DNA of 7,527 nt from Candidatus Poseidoniaceae archaeon (lineage in GTDB: Archaea > Thermoplasmatota > Poseidoniia > Poseidoniales > Poseidoniaceae), in the NCBI GenBank assembly GCA_013330285.1, contig DUIP01000012.1, forward strand, positions 2,127 to 9,653. The letters run 5' to 3'. The translations under genes and the position numbers were made by a program. The notes beneath the pieces were generated by a model. It did no database searches, was not told the DNA's origin, and saw only the letters and a list, made by a program, of their open reading frames with translations. The first letter of the stretch is position 1; every line of letters begins with the position of its first letter. This document shows, piece by piece, positions 1 to 6,492 of this stretch.

Positions 1-87
1 GCTGATGGTTCCAATGGAGCTGATGGTTCCAATGGAGCTGACGGTGCTGATGGTGCTGATGGTGCTGATGGTGCTGATGCCACCGGC
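1..87 (+). repeat. Collagen-like Gly-X-Y coding repeat
   Basis: Two exact 18-base units (1-18 and 19-36, encoding ADGSNG) are followed by 9-base units encoding ADG at 37-45, 46-54, 55-63 and 64-72, then a decaying copy (ADATG). The first 9-base unit differs from the others only by a GAC/GAT wobble. The protein reads as uninterrupted Gly-Asx/Ala-type triplets, expected to form a rod-like stalk that lifts the following domains off the cell surface. The array continues past the left edge, so its full length is unknown. Such near-identical units are prone to change copy number by slippage. Confidence 0.85.
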
Positions 88-3000
88 TGTTCAGACCAAG
101 CCCTGCACGATTCCCAATACTCCACCATCGTTGATTGTGGTTCGTCGCTGACGTTCCGCCATCACGACTCGTCGACGCTCACTTGGGTTGAGATCGGCAG
201 TTTCCAAGCCGCTCCCGAAGGATGCGACATGGGCGAGGACGAATGCGAAGGTTACGCCGAAATCATTACCTACGACGCAGATTCCAACACCGCTTTCTAC
301 GTCAACGCCGTTGACTCTTCAGTTGACATGATTTCTCTCGACAACCCTCACGCCCCGGCCCACATCCAAACCATCGATGTGTCATCCTATGGCGAACCAA
401 ACAGCATCGCCATCAGCAACGGTGTCGTCGCTATGGCGGTGGCCAACGGGTCCGATGACATGGCCAACGGCCACATCTTGACTTACTCCACAGCAGGCGT
501 CTTCTTGAATGCGTACGAAGCCGGCGTCCTTCCCGACATGATTACCTTCACACACAACGGCGATTACATCCTGTCCGCTAACGAAGGCCAGCCTAATGAC
601 GACTACGACGTTGACCCCGAAGGGTCGATGACCGTCGTTGAAGTCGCCACAAACACCGTCACTCAAATCAACTTCACGTCATTCAACGACCAGCGAGCGT
701 CCTTGATCGACGCAGGTGTACGCTTGTATGCCAACCCCGGCAGCTCTACCGTGGCTCAAGACCTTGAGCCCGAGTACATAGCTGTTTCAACCGATGACTC
801 GACCGCTTACATCGCCTTCCAGGAAAACAACGCCCTCGGTATCGTTGATTTGGAAGACATGGAATTGGACTCCATTGTTTCCCTCGGAACCAAAGACTAC
901 TCGCAAGGTTGCTACGACTTGAGCGACCGTGATGGCGGCGTTGTGTTCACCTGTGGACAACCGGTTTCGTCGATGTACATGCCAGACGCCATCTCCCTGT
1001 TCAACTCCGGTGGCAACGACTACATCGTGACCGCCAACGAAGGCGATGGACGAGAGTACGAAGGCGAGCCAGGCTACACCGACGAAGACCGTGGTGATGA
1101 TTTGACCCTCAACGCCACCTACTGGGCCGAACGTGGCTACGATGCCGCAGCGCAAACCGAACTTCTCCTTGACGAGAACCTTGGCCGCCTCAAAGTTAGT
1201 ATCGCCGACGGCGACCATGACGGTGATGGCGAGCACGAGGAAATCGTCGGCTACGGGGCCCGTTCCATGTCCATCTGGGATGCAAACGGCGAATTGGTAT
1301 TCGACACCGGCGACCAAATCTCTCACCTGACGCAGACCTATGGTGAATACATCAACGGATACACTGCTTCCCGCAACGACGACAAGGGCGCAGAGCCCGA
1401 GGGCGTCACGACAGGTTCCTACGGTGGCACTGACTACGCCTTCCTCGGTCTTGAGCGAGCCGGTGGCGTCATGGTGTACGACCTAACCAACCCTTCCCGG
1501 GCCATGTTTGACCAGTACATCACCCTCCCAAACCATGTGAGTCCTGAAGGATTGACCTTCGTCCACGCTTCCGACAGCCCCACCAACCAACCGTTGTTGT
1601 TGGTCGCCAACGAAGTGTCTGGAACCATTGCCATCATCAGCCCTGTGCACCAGAGCGTGCCCTCCCACGCCCCTGGGGACGACCAACCCTGTTTGGCATC
1701 AGACACCGGTGCACATCTTGCTATTGATTGCGGCTACCAACTCAACGTGATGGGCGACTCTGATGTTCACTGGACGCTTGTCGGCCAGTACGACAGCGGA
1801 CTTGGTGAAGGCGCAAGTGAGATTTCTGCTTACGATGCTGGAAGCCACCGCAGTTTCGTTGTTAACGCCGTGACCGGCTCAATTGACATTCTTGACATGT
1901 CCAACCCAACCGACCCGTACCTCGTGCACCGCCTGAGCATAACCAACGGTGAGCCCAACAGCGTTGACGTCCACAATGGATTGGTCGCTGTAGCCGTCGC
2001 AGGTGTTGGCGAGGAAGGCTCAGGCATGAGCAAGCAAGACGCTGGACACGTGATGTTCTTTGATACCGACGGAAATCTGGTTTCCACCGTGATTGCTGGA
2101 GCTCTGCCTGACATGCTGACCTTTACACCCGATGGTGATGGCGTTTTGGTTGCCAACGAAGGAGAACCCAACGACGATTACACGATCGACCCAGAAGGCA
2201 CCTTGACCTACGTGGACCTGTCCGGCGGGGATGCCGCTGCGCTCTCCCAGGCAGATGTGACCCAAATCACCTTCAACGCCTTCGAATCTCAGTTGACGAC
2301 GTTGACCCAAAGCGGTGTTCGAATCTTCGGTCCCAATGCCAACCTCAGTGAGGACTTGGAACCTGAATACATCGCCATGAGCCCTGATGGAACCCATGCC
2401 ATGGTAGTGCTTCAAGAAAACAACGCCTTCGCGAAGGTCGACCTATCTTCTTTGTCCGTCACCAGCATTGTTTCCATGGGAATGAAGGATTACAGCCTCG
2501 GCATGTATGACTTCTCCGACAGAGACGATGGTGTTAACCTCCAGAGTTACAACAACATCTTCGGCATGCCCATGCCCGACGCCATTTCCAGCTACACAGT
2601 TGGTGGGCAGACCTACTATGTGACCGCCAACGAAGGTGATGCACGAGACTACGACGGCTACTCTGAAGAAGTCCGCCTGGACGATTTAGACCTTGATGAC
2701 ACCGTCTTCCCCAACGAAGCCGACCTCCTCGAGGACGAATCCCTTGGGCGACTGAAGACCACCACCACCTGCGGTGACACCGATGGCGATGGCGACTTGG
2801 ACTTCATCTGTTCCTACGGTACCCGGTCGTTCAGCATTTGGGACAGCAACGGCGCCTTGGTGTGGGACAGTGGTGACAGCATTAGTGCACTGATGGTCTC
2901 CCATGGCGAATACATCAACGGGTATACGCAGAATCGAAACGATGACAAGGGCGCAGAGCCCGAAGGCGTGGTTGTCGGTGAAGCCTTTGGTAAGGCCTAC

Positions 3001-3216
3001 GCTTTCGTTGGCCTTGAACGATCGGGCGGCATTCTCGTCTACGATGTGAGCGACCCAATGGCGCCTGTGTTCGACCAGTACATCTACCTCCCCGACCATG
3101 TAAGCCCTGAGGGCTTGGACTTCATCTCGGCGGCAGACAGCCCCAACGGTGCTGCCATGCTCGTTGTGGCTCACGAAGTCTCCGGAACCGTTGCAATCCT
3201 CCAACCCTTCGTTTGA
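1..3216 (+). CDS. Secreted collagen-stalked protein with two tandem choice-of-anchor-I / MSP130-like domains (5'-partial)
   Basis: The reading frame is open from base 1, so the true start lies left of the window; the first in-window ATG (229) falls inside the first domain. Bases 1-87 encode Gly-X-Y triplets (GAD, GSN). Two homologous units follow, about 88-1689 (534 codons) and 1690-3213 (508 codons). Both contain the motifs ANEG(Q/E)PNDDY..DPEG, DLEPEYIA, QENNA, KDYS.G.YD.SDRD, TANEGD.R.Y, GEYINGYT, RNDDKGAEPEGV and HVSPEGL. I recognise these as the choice-of-anchor I family, which is related to the MSP130 biomineralisation glycoproteins and is often misannotated as alkaline phosphatase; the fold is probably a beta-propeller (inference). 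Acidic DxDxDG-like loops and paired cysteines fit a calcium-bound extracellular protein. The protein ends at VSGTVAILQPFV with no C-terminal membrane helix or sorting signal, so any anchor must be N-terminal, outside the window. Substrate or ligand is unknown. Confidence 0.85.
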   Translation, partial: ADGSNGADGSNGADGADGADGADGADATGCSDQALHDSQYSTIVDCGSSLTFRHHDSSTLTWVEIGSFQAAPEGCDMGEDECEGYAEIITYDADSNTAFYVNAVDSSVDMISLDNPHAPAHIQTIDVSSYGEPNSIAISNGVVAMAVANGSDDMANGHILTYSTAGVFLNAYEAGVLPDMITFTHNGDYILSANEGQPNDDYDVDPEGSMTVVEVATNTVTQINFTSFNDQRASLIDAGVRLYANPGSSTVAQDLEPEYIAVSTDDSTAYIAFQENNALGIVDLEDMELDSIVSLGTKDYSQGCYDLSDRDGGVVFTCGQPVSSMYMPDAISLFNSGGNDYIVTANEGDGREYEGEPGYTDEDRGDDLTLNATYWAERGYDAAAQTELLLDENLGRLKVSIADGDHDGDGEHEEIVGYGARSMSIWDANGELVFDTGDQISHLTQTYGEYINGYTASRNDDKGAEPEGVTTGSYGGTDYAFLGLERAGGVMVYDLTNPSRAMFDQYITLPNHVSPEGLTFVHASDSPTNQPLLLVANEVSGTIAIISPVHQSVPSHAPGDDQPCLASDTGAHLAIDCGYQLNVMGDSDVHWTLVGQYDSGLGEGASEISAYDAGSHRSFVVNAVTGSIDILDMSNPTDPYLVHRLSITNGEPNSVDVHNGLVAVAVAGVGEEGSGMSKQDAGHVMFFDTDGNLVSTVIAGALPDMLTFTPDGDGVLVANEGEPNDDYTIDPEGTLTYVDLSGGDAAALSQADVTQITFNAFESQLTTLTQSGVRIFGPNANLSEDLEPEYIAMSPDGTHAMVVLQENNAFAKVDLSSLSVTSIVSMGMKDYSLGMYDFSDRDDGVNLQSYNNIFGMPMPDAISSYTVGGQTYYVTANEGDARDYDGYSEEVRLDDLDLDDTVFPNEADLLEDESLGRLKTTTTCGDTDGDGDLDFICSYGTRSFSIWDSNGALVWDSGDSISALMVSHGEYINGYTQNRNDDKGAEPEGVVVGEAFGKAYAFVGLERSGGILVYDVSDPMAPVFDQYIYLPDHVSPEGLDFISAADSPNGAAMLVVAHEVSGTVAILQPFV
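1207..1242 (+). other. Putative calcium-binding acidic loop, domain 1
   Basis: The encoded residues DGDHDGDGEHEE have the D-x-D-x-D-G spacing of EF-hand-like or thrombospondin-type-3 calcium loops. They sit just before the conserved GYGARSMSIWD strand. The corresponding loop in domain 2 is at 2776-2802. Calcium binding is inferred from the motif only. Confidence 0.55.
2776..2802 (+). other. Putative calcium-binding acidic loop, domain 2
   Basis: The residues DTDGDGDLD lie just before SYGTRSFSIWD, in the position equivalent to the loop at 1207-1242. Cysteines encoded at 2770 and 2809 flank the loop and could form a disulfide locking it; domain 1 lacks both. Confidence 0.55.
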
Positions 3217-3233
3217 GCAGCAACGAGAACAAT

Positions 3234-3249
3234 CAGAGGCCACCCTCTG
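3234..3249 (+). terminator. Short GC-rich hairpin after the surface-protein gene
   Basis: A perfect 6-bp stem (CAGAGG/CCTCTG, 4-base loop CCAC) lies 18 bases after the stop codon at 3216. No T-tract follows, so it is not a classical intrinsic terminator. A role in 3'-end formation or transcript stability is only a positional inference. Confidence 0.3.
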
Positions 3250-3282
3250 TTCGAATGGGCTGGTAGGCACCCCTTTACCAAT

Positions 3283-3318
3283 GTCAAACGTTATGTTTGA
3301 CTGATTTGAGTCAAATCA
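3283..3318 (+). promoter_or_regulatory. Two abutting palindromes, likely operator of the downstream operon
   Basis: A perfect dyad with 7-bp arms (GTCAAAC, 5-base spacer, GTTTGAC; 3283-3301) directly abuts a perfect dyad with 8-bp arms and a single central base (TGATTTGA-G-TCAAATCA; 3302-3318). Together they present four copies of the half-site TTTGA in alternating orientation. They lie 80 bases before the TTG start at 3398 and just upstream of a TATA-like CTATATGG. This is the layout expected of a dimeric regulator's operator; neither dyad is followed by a T-tract, which argues against a terminator. The regulator is unknown. Confidence 0.5.
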
Positions 3319-3325
3319 ATACATC

Positions 3326-3334
3326 TCTATATGG
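3326..3334 (+). promoter_or_regulatory. Candidate TATA box for the 3398-5831 operon
   Basis: The AT-rich core TATAT (3328-3332) is the best TATA-like element in the gap. It would place a transcript start near 3355, some 40 bases before the TTG codon. It begins 8 bases after the double palindrome, so a protein bound there could activate or block basal-factor access. No clear BRE is visible, and assignment rests on position and composition alone. Confidence 0.3.
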
Positions 3335-3348
3335 TTCTAAAGACTCCT

Positions 3349-3374
3349 CACCAACAACCTAACTTGTTGAGGTG
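3349..3374 (+). promoter_or_regulatory. Inverted repeat just before the phosphoesterase gene
   Basis: The arms CACCAACAA (3349-3357) and TTGTTG-AG-GTG (3364-3374) pair over 9 bp with a two-base AG bulge and a 6-base loop. It ends 23 bases before the TTG start, so it is either a leader hairpin or a third operator-like dyad in this gap. If the TATA guess is right, the transcript would start inside it, which favours a DNA-level role. Confidence 0.3.
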
Positions 3375-3397
3375 CCTCTATAGCATGAGGGGAGATA

Positions 3398-4252
3398 TTG
3401 GACGTAGCGAAAACTCATTATCGCACTCTTTTTCTCTCTGATTGGCATTTGGGATTGAGTGGAATAAAGTCTGCCGAACTCCTTGCTTTTTTGGAAACCC
3501 ATGAAGCCGAGACAATATATTTGGTCGGCGATATCATCGATCAATGGGTCTTGGGGCGAAAGTGGTCTTGGAACGTAGACTGTGACAACATCCTACGCAA
3601 CCTATTGCAAAAAACGGAGCGAGGCACCAAAATCGTATACATTCCTGGAAACCATGACGACTCTTTTCGCAGTTGGGCGAATGCTTCCATCAACGGCATT
3701 TCAATCCAACGTCAAGCAGTTCACATCACCGCCGACGGTCGACGGCTTTGGGTCATTCATGGTGATGAATTTGATTTGTTCATGCGAAACACGAAATTTC
3801 TGTGCCACTTAGGACACCTCGGCTGTCAATTGCTCATGAAATTCAATCGTCCCGTGGCTTGGTTTCGTAGACGGTTGAAACTGAAGCCATGGTCGTTGGC
3901 GGCCGCAGCCCGTCGAGCGCTGCAGAACAGCAGCAAAACCTACCGCCAATTTTCGAAAACAGTTACTGAGGAAGCACGTCGACTTGGATATGATGGGGTC
4001 GTGTGCGGCCATATACATCGCGCTGAATTCAAACTTGTTGATGGCATTGAATATTGGAACGATGGAGACTGGGTTGAATCTTGTACGGCTACTTCTGAGG
4101 CTATGGACGGGACAATGGCCACGATTCACTACGCCCCTCCTTCCACAACCATCGAATGGTTGCGACAACGGGCTTCCGTTCGCTATGAAGGCCAAGAGAG
4201 CCTTGCCTTCCCTACGATCACGCCTGCTCTTTTTTCGGGGGTGTCACAGTGA
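3398..4252 (+). CDS. LpxH-like metallophosphoesterase (COG2908 family)
   Basis: A 284-residue calcineurin-like phosphoesterase with the full metal-ligand set: SDWHLG (14-19), GDIID (44-48), GNHD (84-87), HGDEFD (121-126) and CGHIH (203-207). It also has the NDGDWVESCTA segment (221-231) typical of UDP-2,3-diacylglucosamine diphosphatase-like proteins. The bacterial LpxH enzyme cleaves the pyrophosphate of UDP-diacylglucosamine in lipid A synthesis; this subfamily also occurs in organisms without lipid A, so a different nucleotide-sugar or lipid pyrophosphate substrate is likely here. It has no signal peptide and is presumably cytosolic or membrane-peripheral (basic and aromatic patch about 151-172). 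The start is TTG: the frame is closed by TGA at 3386-3388, and no ATG or GTG occurs before the first metal motif. GAGGGGAG (3387-3394) is a strong, close ribosome site. The gene overlaps the next one by 4 bases. Confidence 0.85.
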   Translation: MDVAKTHYRTLFLSDWHLGLSGIKSAELLAFLETHEAETIYLVGDIIDQWVLGRKWSWNVDCDNILRNLLQKTERGTKIVYIPGNHDDSFRSWANASINGISIQRQAVHITADGRRLWVIHGDEFDLFMRNTKFLCHLGHLGCQLLMKFNRPVAWFRRRLKLKPWSLAAAARRALQNSSKTYRQFSKTVTEEARRLGYDGVVCGHIHRAEFKLVDGIEYWNDGDWVESCTATSEAMDGTMATIHYAPPSTTIEWLRQRASVRYEGQESLAFPTITPALFSGVSQ

Positions 4253-5400
4253 GGATTGCCTATGCTCTGGCTGGTGAAGGAAGAGGCCACACAACCCGTG
4301 CATTGACATTGGCAAAGGGACTTGTAGAGCACGGCTATGAAATCGCCTTTTTTACATGCGGAGACGCGCTTGAACTTCTCCAACAAGAGTTTGGAATGGA
4401 ACATGTTCATCAGCTTGAAACACCACGCTTTGTGGTGGTTAGGAAACGAATTTCATATGTACGAACCGGCTTTGCCACATTGAGGTTTATCTTGGCGTAC
4501 CCGCGACAACAGAAGCGCGTGATCCGACACCTAAAATCATGGAAACCTGATATTTTGATCACCGATTTTGAGCCAACATTTGCAAGGGTAGCCCGACGAT
4601 TAAATGTCCCCCTGATTTCCTTCAACTCTCAACGATTCTCGGTCGATGCGAAGTTGAACCACCTTCTAAACCGGCGTCAACGGTTGAAACTGGCCCCCAT
4701 TCGTTTTCTCAGCCGTATCTTTGCACCTCGGCCCGATTTGAGTTTGGTCTCAAAAGGCTTCAACCTCGAACCAAACAAGGCCACAGCTCACTTGCTCGGC
4801 CCCATGCTTCGGCCAGCATTTACGCCCGATGCATGGATTCCAACAGGCTCTCATGCGATTGCTTACCTGCGCACGAGCGTTCTTCACCACCTGCCGACGC
4901 TGGCAGCGCATGCAAAACGTCACGGTTTGGTACTGAAACTGTACGGCCATTACCCAAAGCAAATTCCAGACAATGTTGAACCTCAACCCATTTCAAACGA
5001 CGGTTTCATACGAGATCTCCTTACAGCAAATTGGGTGGTTCAAACCGCAGGCACTCAATTGCTTGGCGAGGTAGGATGCATTGGAATTCCATCACTCTGC
5101 TTCCCTGAGCCAGGCCAGGTAGAACAGGAAATTAACGGGGTTTTGGCCATGAAAACCTTCTCCAACATCAAGGTCATACATTCCCGGAAGGTTAGCGTAG
5201 ATGATCTCGATAATGCCTTACAATTCGCTCGCTCGGCACAGCGCGGGCCTGAGATCGCCAATGGTACATCGCAAGCCGTCCAACTGGTTCATGAATTTTT
5301 GAACAATCTCGAATCAATACATCAATCGAATGTTTCCCAAGCGAATGCGAAGAACAATCCCCCTATGGGAGAGCAACCCAGCACAACCCAAGTAATATGA
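4249..5400 (+). CDS. MurG/MJ1255-like glycosyltransferase
   Basis: A 383-residue GT-B-fold glycosyltransferase. The N-terminal domain opens with the glycine-rich loop GEGRGHTTR (9-17) and carries TDFEP (105-109), both typical of the MJ1255-like family (Pfam Glyco_trans_1_3). The C-terminal nucleotide-sugar site is seen as QTAGTQLLGEVGCIGIPSL (265-283) followed by PEPGQVEQEIN (286-296). It probably transfers a sugar from a nucleotide donor to a lipid or polymer acceptor at the inner membrane face; the basic region at about 87-99 and 142-161 could bind membrane or acceptor phosphate. No transmembrane helix is evident. The last about 30 residues are low-complexity and polar. The GTG start lies inside the upstream stop codon (GTGA, 4249-4252), with a GGGGGTG stretch 5 bases before it, so translation is coupled to the phosphoesterase. 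Donor and acceptor cannot be read from sequence. Confidence 0.8.
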   Translation: MRIAYALAGEGRGHTTRALTLAKGLVEHGYEIAFFTCGDALELLQQEFGMEHVHQLETPRFVVVRKRISYVRTGFATLRFILAYPRQQKRVIRHLKSWKPDILITDFEPTFARVARRLNVPLISFNSQRFSVDAKLNHLLNRRQRLKLAPIRFLSRIFAPRPDLSLVSKGFNLEPNKATAHLLGPMLRPAFTPDAWIPTGSHAIAYLRTSVLHHLPTLAAHAKRHGLVLKLYGHYPKQIPDNVEPQPISNDGFIRDLLTANWVVQTAGTQLLGEVGCIGIPSLCFPEPGQVEQEINGVLAMKTFSNIKVIHSRKVSVDDLDNALQFARSAQRGPEIANGTSQAVQLVHEFLNNLESIHQSNVSQANAKNNPPMGEQPSTTQVI

Positions 5401-5423
5401 ACGGCCGTTAGAATCTTTCATTC

Positions 5424-5831
5424 ATGCCTTGGGAGTTGGTTGACATCGCGCACCTTCGCCCGCACGAACACATCAGACCTCAGCGCGTGGAGGAGATGTA
5501 TCGAAAAATCTACACGAACAACTACTTTCACAAACCACTCCTCGTTGACCGTACCACGATGACGATTCTCGACGGCCACCACCGCTACAATGCAAGCCTT
5601 CTTCTCGGCCTTACCTCGGTGCCCGCAATCGTCCTTGATTATCTTGAAGACGAGACGATTTCTGTTGAAGCATGGCACCCCCAAGAGCGCCGCTCAGTGT
5701 CGAAACAAGATGTATTGGCTGCTGCTTTAGACTTTAGATTGATGCCTCCGAAAAGCACTCGGCACGCGATTTCTACGGCCATACCACGCCTTCAAGTGCC
5801 CCTTTCAAAATTGCGCTCTACGGCTTCTTAA
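5424..5831 (+). CDS. SerK-like ParB/sulfiredoxin-fold protein, possible free serine kinase
   Basis: A 135-residue protein. An N-terminal ParB/Srx-type segment (LRPHEHIRPQRVEEM, 11-25) leads to the nucleotide-binding signature LDGHHRY (49-55), then a DY strand (72-73) and PPKSTRH (108-114). This order, including the PPK(S/T)TRH ending, recalls the ADP-dependent free serine kinase SerK of Thermococcus and the related SbnI, which make O-phosphoserine. It is shorter than those (about 240-250 residues), so it may be a minimal kinase or have another role; a chromosome-partitioning ParB is unlikely, as no helix-turn-helix domain follows. The ATG is the only reasonable start, since TAG at 5409 closes the frame. 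No ribosome site is visible, and the gene begins 23 bases after the glycosyltransferase, so it is probably co-transcribed. Its 3' end overlaps the convergent kinase gene by 14 bases. Confidence 0.65.
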   Translation: MPWELVDIAHLRPHEHIRPQRVEEMYRKIYTNNYFHKPLLVDRTTMTILDGHHRYNASLLLGLTSVPAIVLDYLEDETISVEAWHPQERRSVSKQDVLAAALDFRLMPPKSTRHAISTAIPRLQVPLSKLRSTAS

Positions 5832-6492
5832 TGCTCTGAAGCATGTGTGAGACACACGGCTTGACGTGCTTCCACACATTATTGTGGACGTCTGAAACGG
5901 TGTCACGCGTGTGAATTACGGGGTGTTGTCCATGTGTTGCATGCTCCATAAACGCCTTCTTGAGCAATTTTTGGTATTCCAAGAACGAACGGGTTATGGA
6001 CGGTGAGAGGCTCAAATCGGCTCCAGCTTCATAGTGATTCAATTGCGTCAATGAATCGTTGTGCATCATCCGATTGAGGAGTCGGCGCCCTCCAGCCTGC
6101 AGAATGACAGTCATGTCGGGTTCGGGAATGTTATTGTAAAGATTTTGAATCCATTCTGAATCGCCGCCTCGGATGCTTTCTCTAATCAATGGTGTCAATG
6201 TGAATCGGTCAGCTATGACGACAAAGCCTGCAGAAAGAAGCGGGGCAATATCATGTATGTATTGATCGTGCAAGTCCGTAGCGTAGAGCAATGCTCTCGT
6301 CCGCCAACTCAACTGGTGAAGCCCTGTGGAGGTGTTTTTGATGTGGGCTCCAAGAAGATTTGATCGGGCTAAACCGACGATAGACACCGCCACGCCGTAC
6401 GCCTTCAAACGCTCACTTAGTAGTCGAGCGTGTAAGGAGCGACCAACATGGTCCGGCCCCTCGATGACAATTAACTTCCCTTCACCCGTCAT
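5818..6492 (-). CDS. Thymidylate-kinase-like protein with altered P-loop
   Basis: A 224-residue P-loop kinase of the thymidylate kinase family, close to the usual length of about 210. The phosphate-binding loop reads GPDHVGRS (12-19): the Walker A lysine is Arg and the usual following Thr is Leu. The DRF motif (95-97, the DR(Y/F) magnesium/substrate site) is kept, preceded by VVIAD, and a YEAG segment (154-157) matches the same element in the upstream paralogue. The RTRALLYATDLHDQY stretch (64-78) corresponds to the usual R..LLFaADR.q. region. Arg-type P-loops occur in some functional dTMP kinases, so activity cannot be excluded. The ATG overlaps the upstream stop as ATGA (6489-6492), with GGAGGT at 6507-6502 as ribosome site inside the previous gene, showing an operon. 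It could form a hetero-oligomer with, or regulate, the partner kinase. Confidence 0.75.
   Translation of the reverse strand: MTGEGKLIVIEGPDHVGRSLHARLLSERLKAYGVAVSIVGLARSNLLGAHIKNTSTGLHQLSWRTRALLYATDLHDQYIHDIAPLLSAGFVVIADRFTLTPLIRESIRGGDSEWIQNLYNNIPEPDMTVILQAGGRRLLNRMMHNDSLTQLNHYEAGADLSLSPSITRSFLEYQKLLKKAFMEHATHGQHPVIHTRDTVSDVHNNVWKHVKPCVSHMLQSIKKP

Larger units (their letters stand above)
88..3213 (+). repeat. Internal tandem duplication of a ~520-residue domain
   Basis: Unit 1 spans about 88-1689 and unit 2 about 1690-3213. Both open with a Cys-(x14-16)-Cys-Gly segment (starting at 88 and 1690) and both close with the sequence EVSGT.AI. Matching motifs occur in the same order throughout. 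At DNA level most of the duplication has diverged, but an identical 20-base block remains (1381-1400 and 2944-2963, offset 1563 bases or 521 codons) over the conserved DDKGAEPEG motif. The divergence suggests an old duplication rather than a recent one. Confidence 0.85.

Noticed and set aside
229..231. ATG as the start of the surface-protein gene
   Set aside because: The frame is open to base 1 and upstream codons encode a coherent collagen-like stalk and the domain's first Cys pair, so this is an internal methionine.
787..1326. 179-codon open frame on the minus strand inside the surface-protein gene
   Set aside because: It lies wholly antisense to a strongly conserved domain and shows no recognisable motif; GC-rich third positions of the real gene leave the opposite strand open.
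2020..2415. 131-codon minus-strand open frame
   Set aside because: Shadow of the second domain, which carries the family motifs on the plus strand.
1381..2963. Identical 20-base blocks at 1381-1400 and 2944-2963 as a recombination or gene-conversion site
   Set aside because: They encode the most conserved protein motif of both domains, and the surrounding sequence is diverged, so shared ancestry and codon bias suffice.
2686..3270. 194-codon minus-strand open frame overlapping the end of the surface-protein gene
   Set aside because: Antisense to the conserved second domain; the translation has no recognisable motif and is rich in valine and glycine, as expected of a shadow frame.
3385..3387. 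ATG just before the phosphoesterase gene
   Set aside because: It is in a different frame from the SDWHLG-containing protein; in-frame TGA at 3386-3388 limits the gene to the TTG start.
5424..5831. Chromosome-partitioning ParB
   Set aside because: There is no helix-turn-helix DNA-binding domain, no ParA neighbour, and the PPKSTRH ending matches SerK-like proteins instead.
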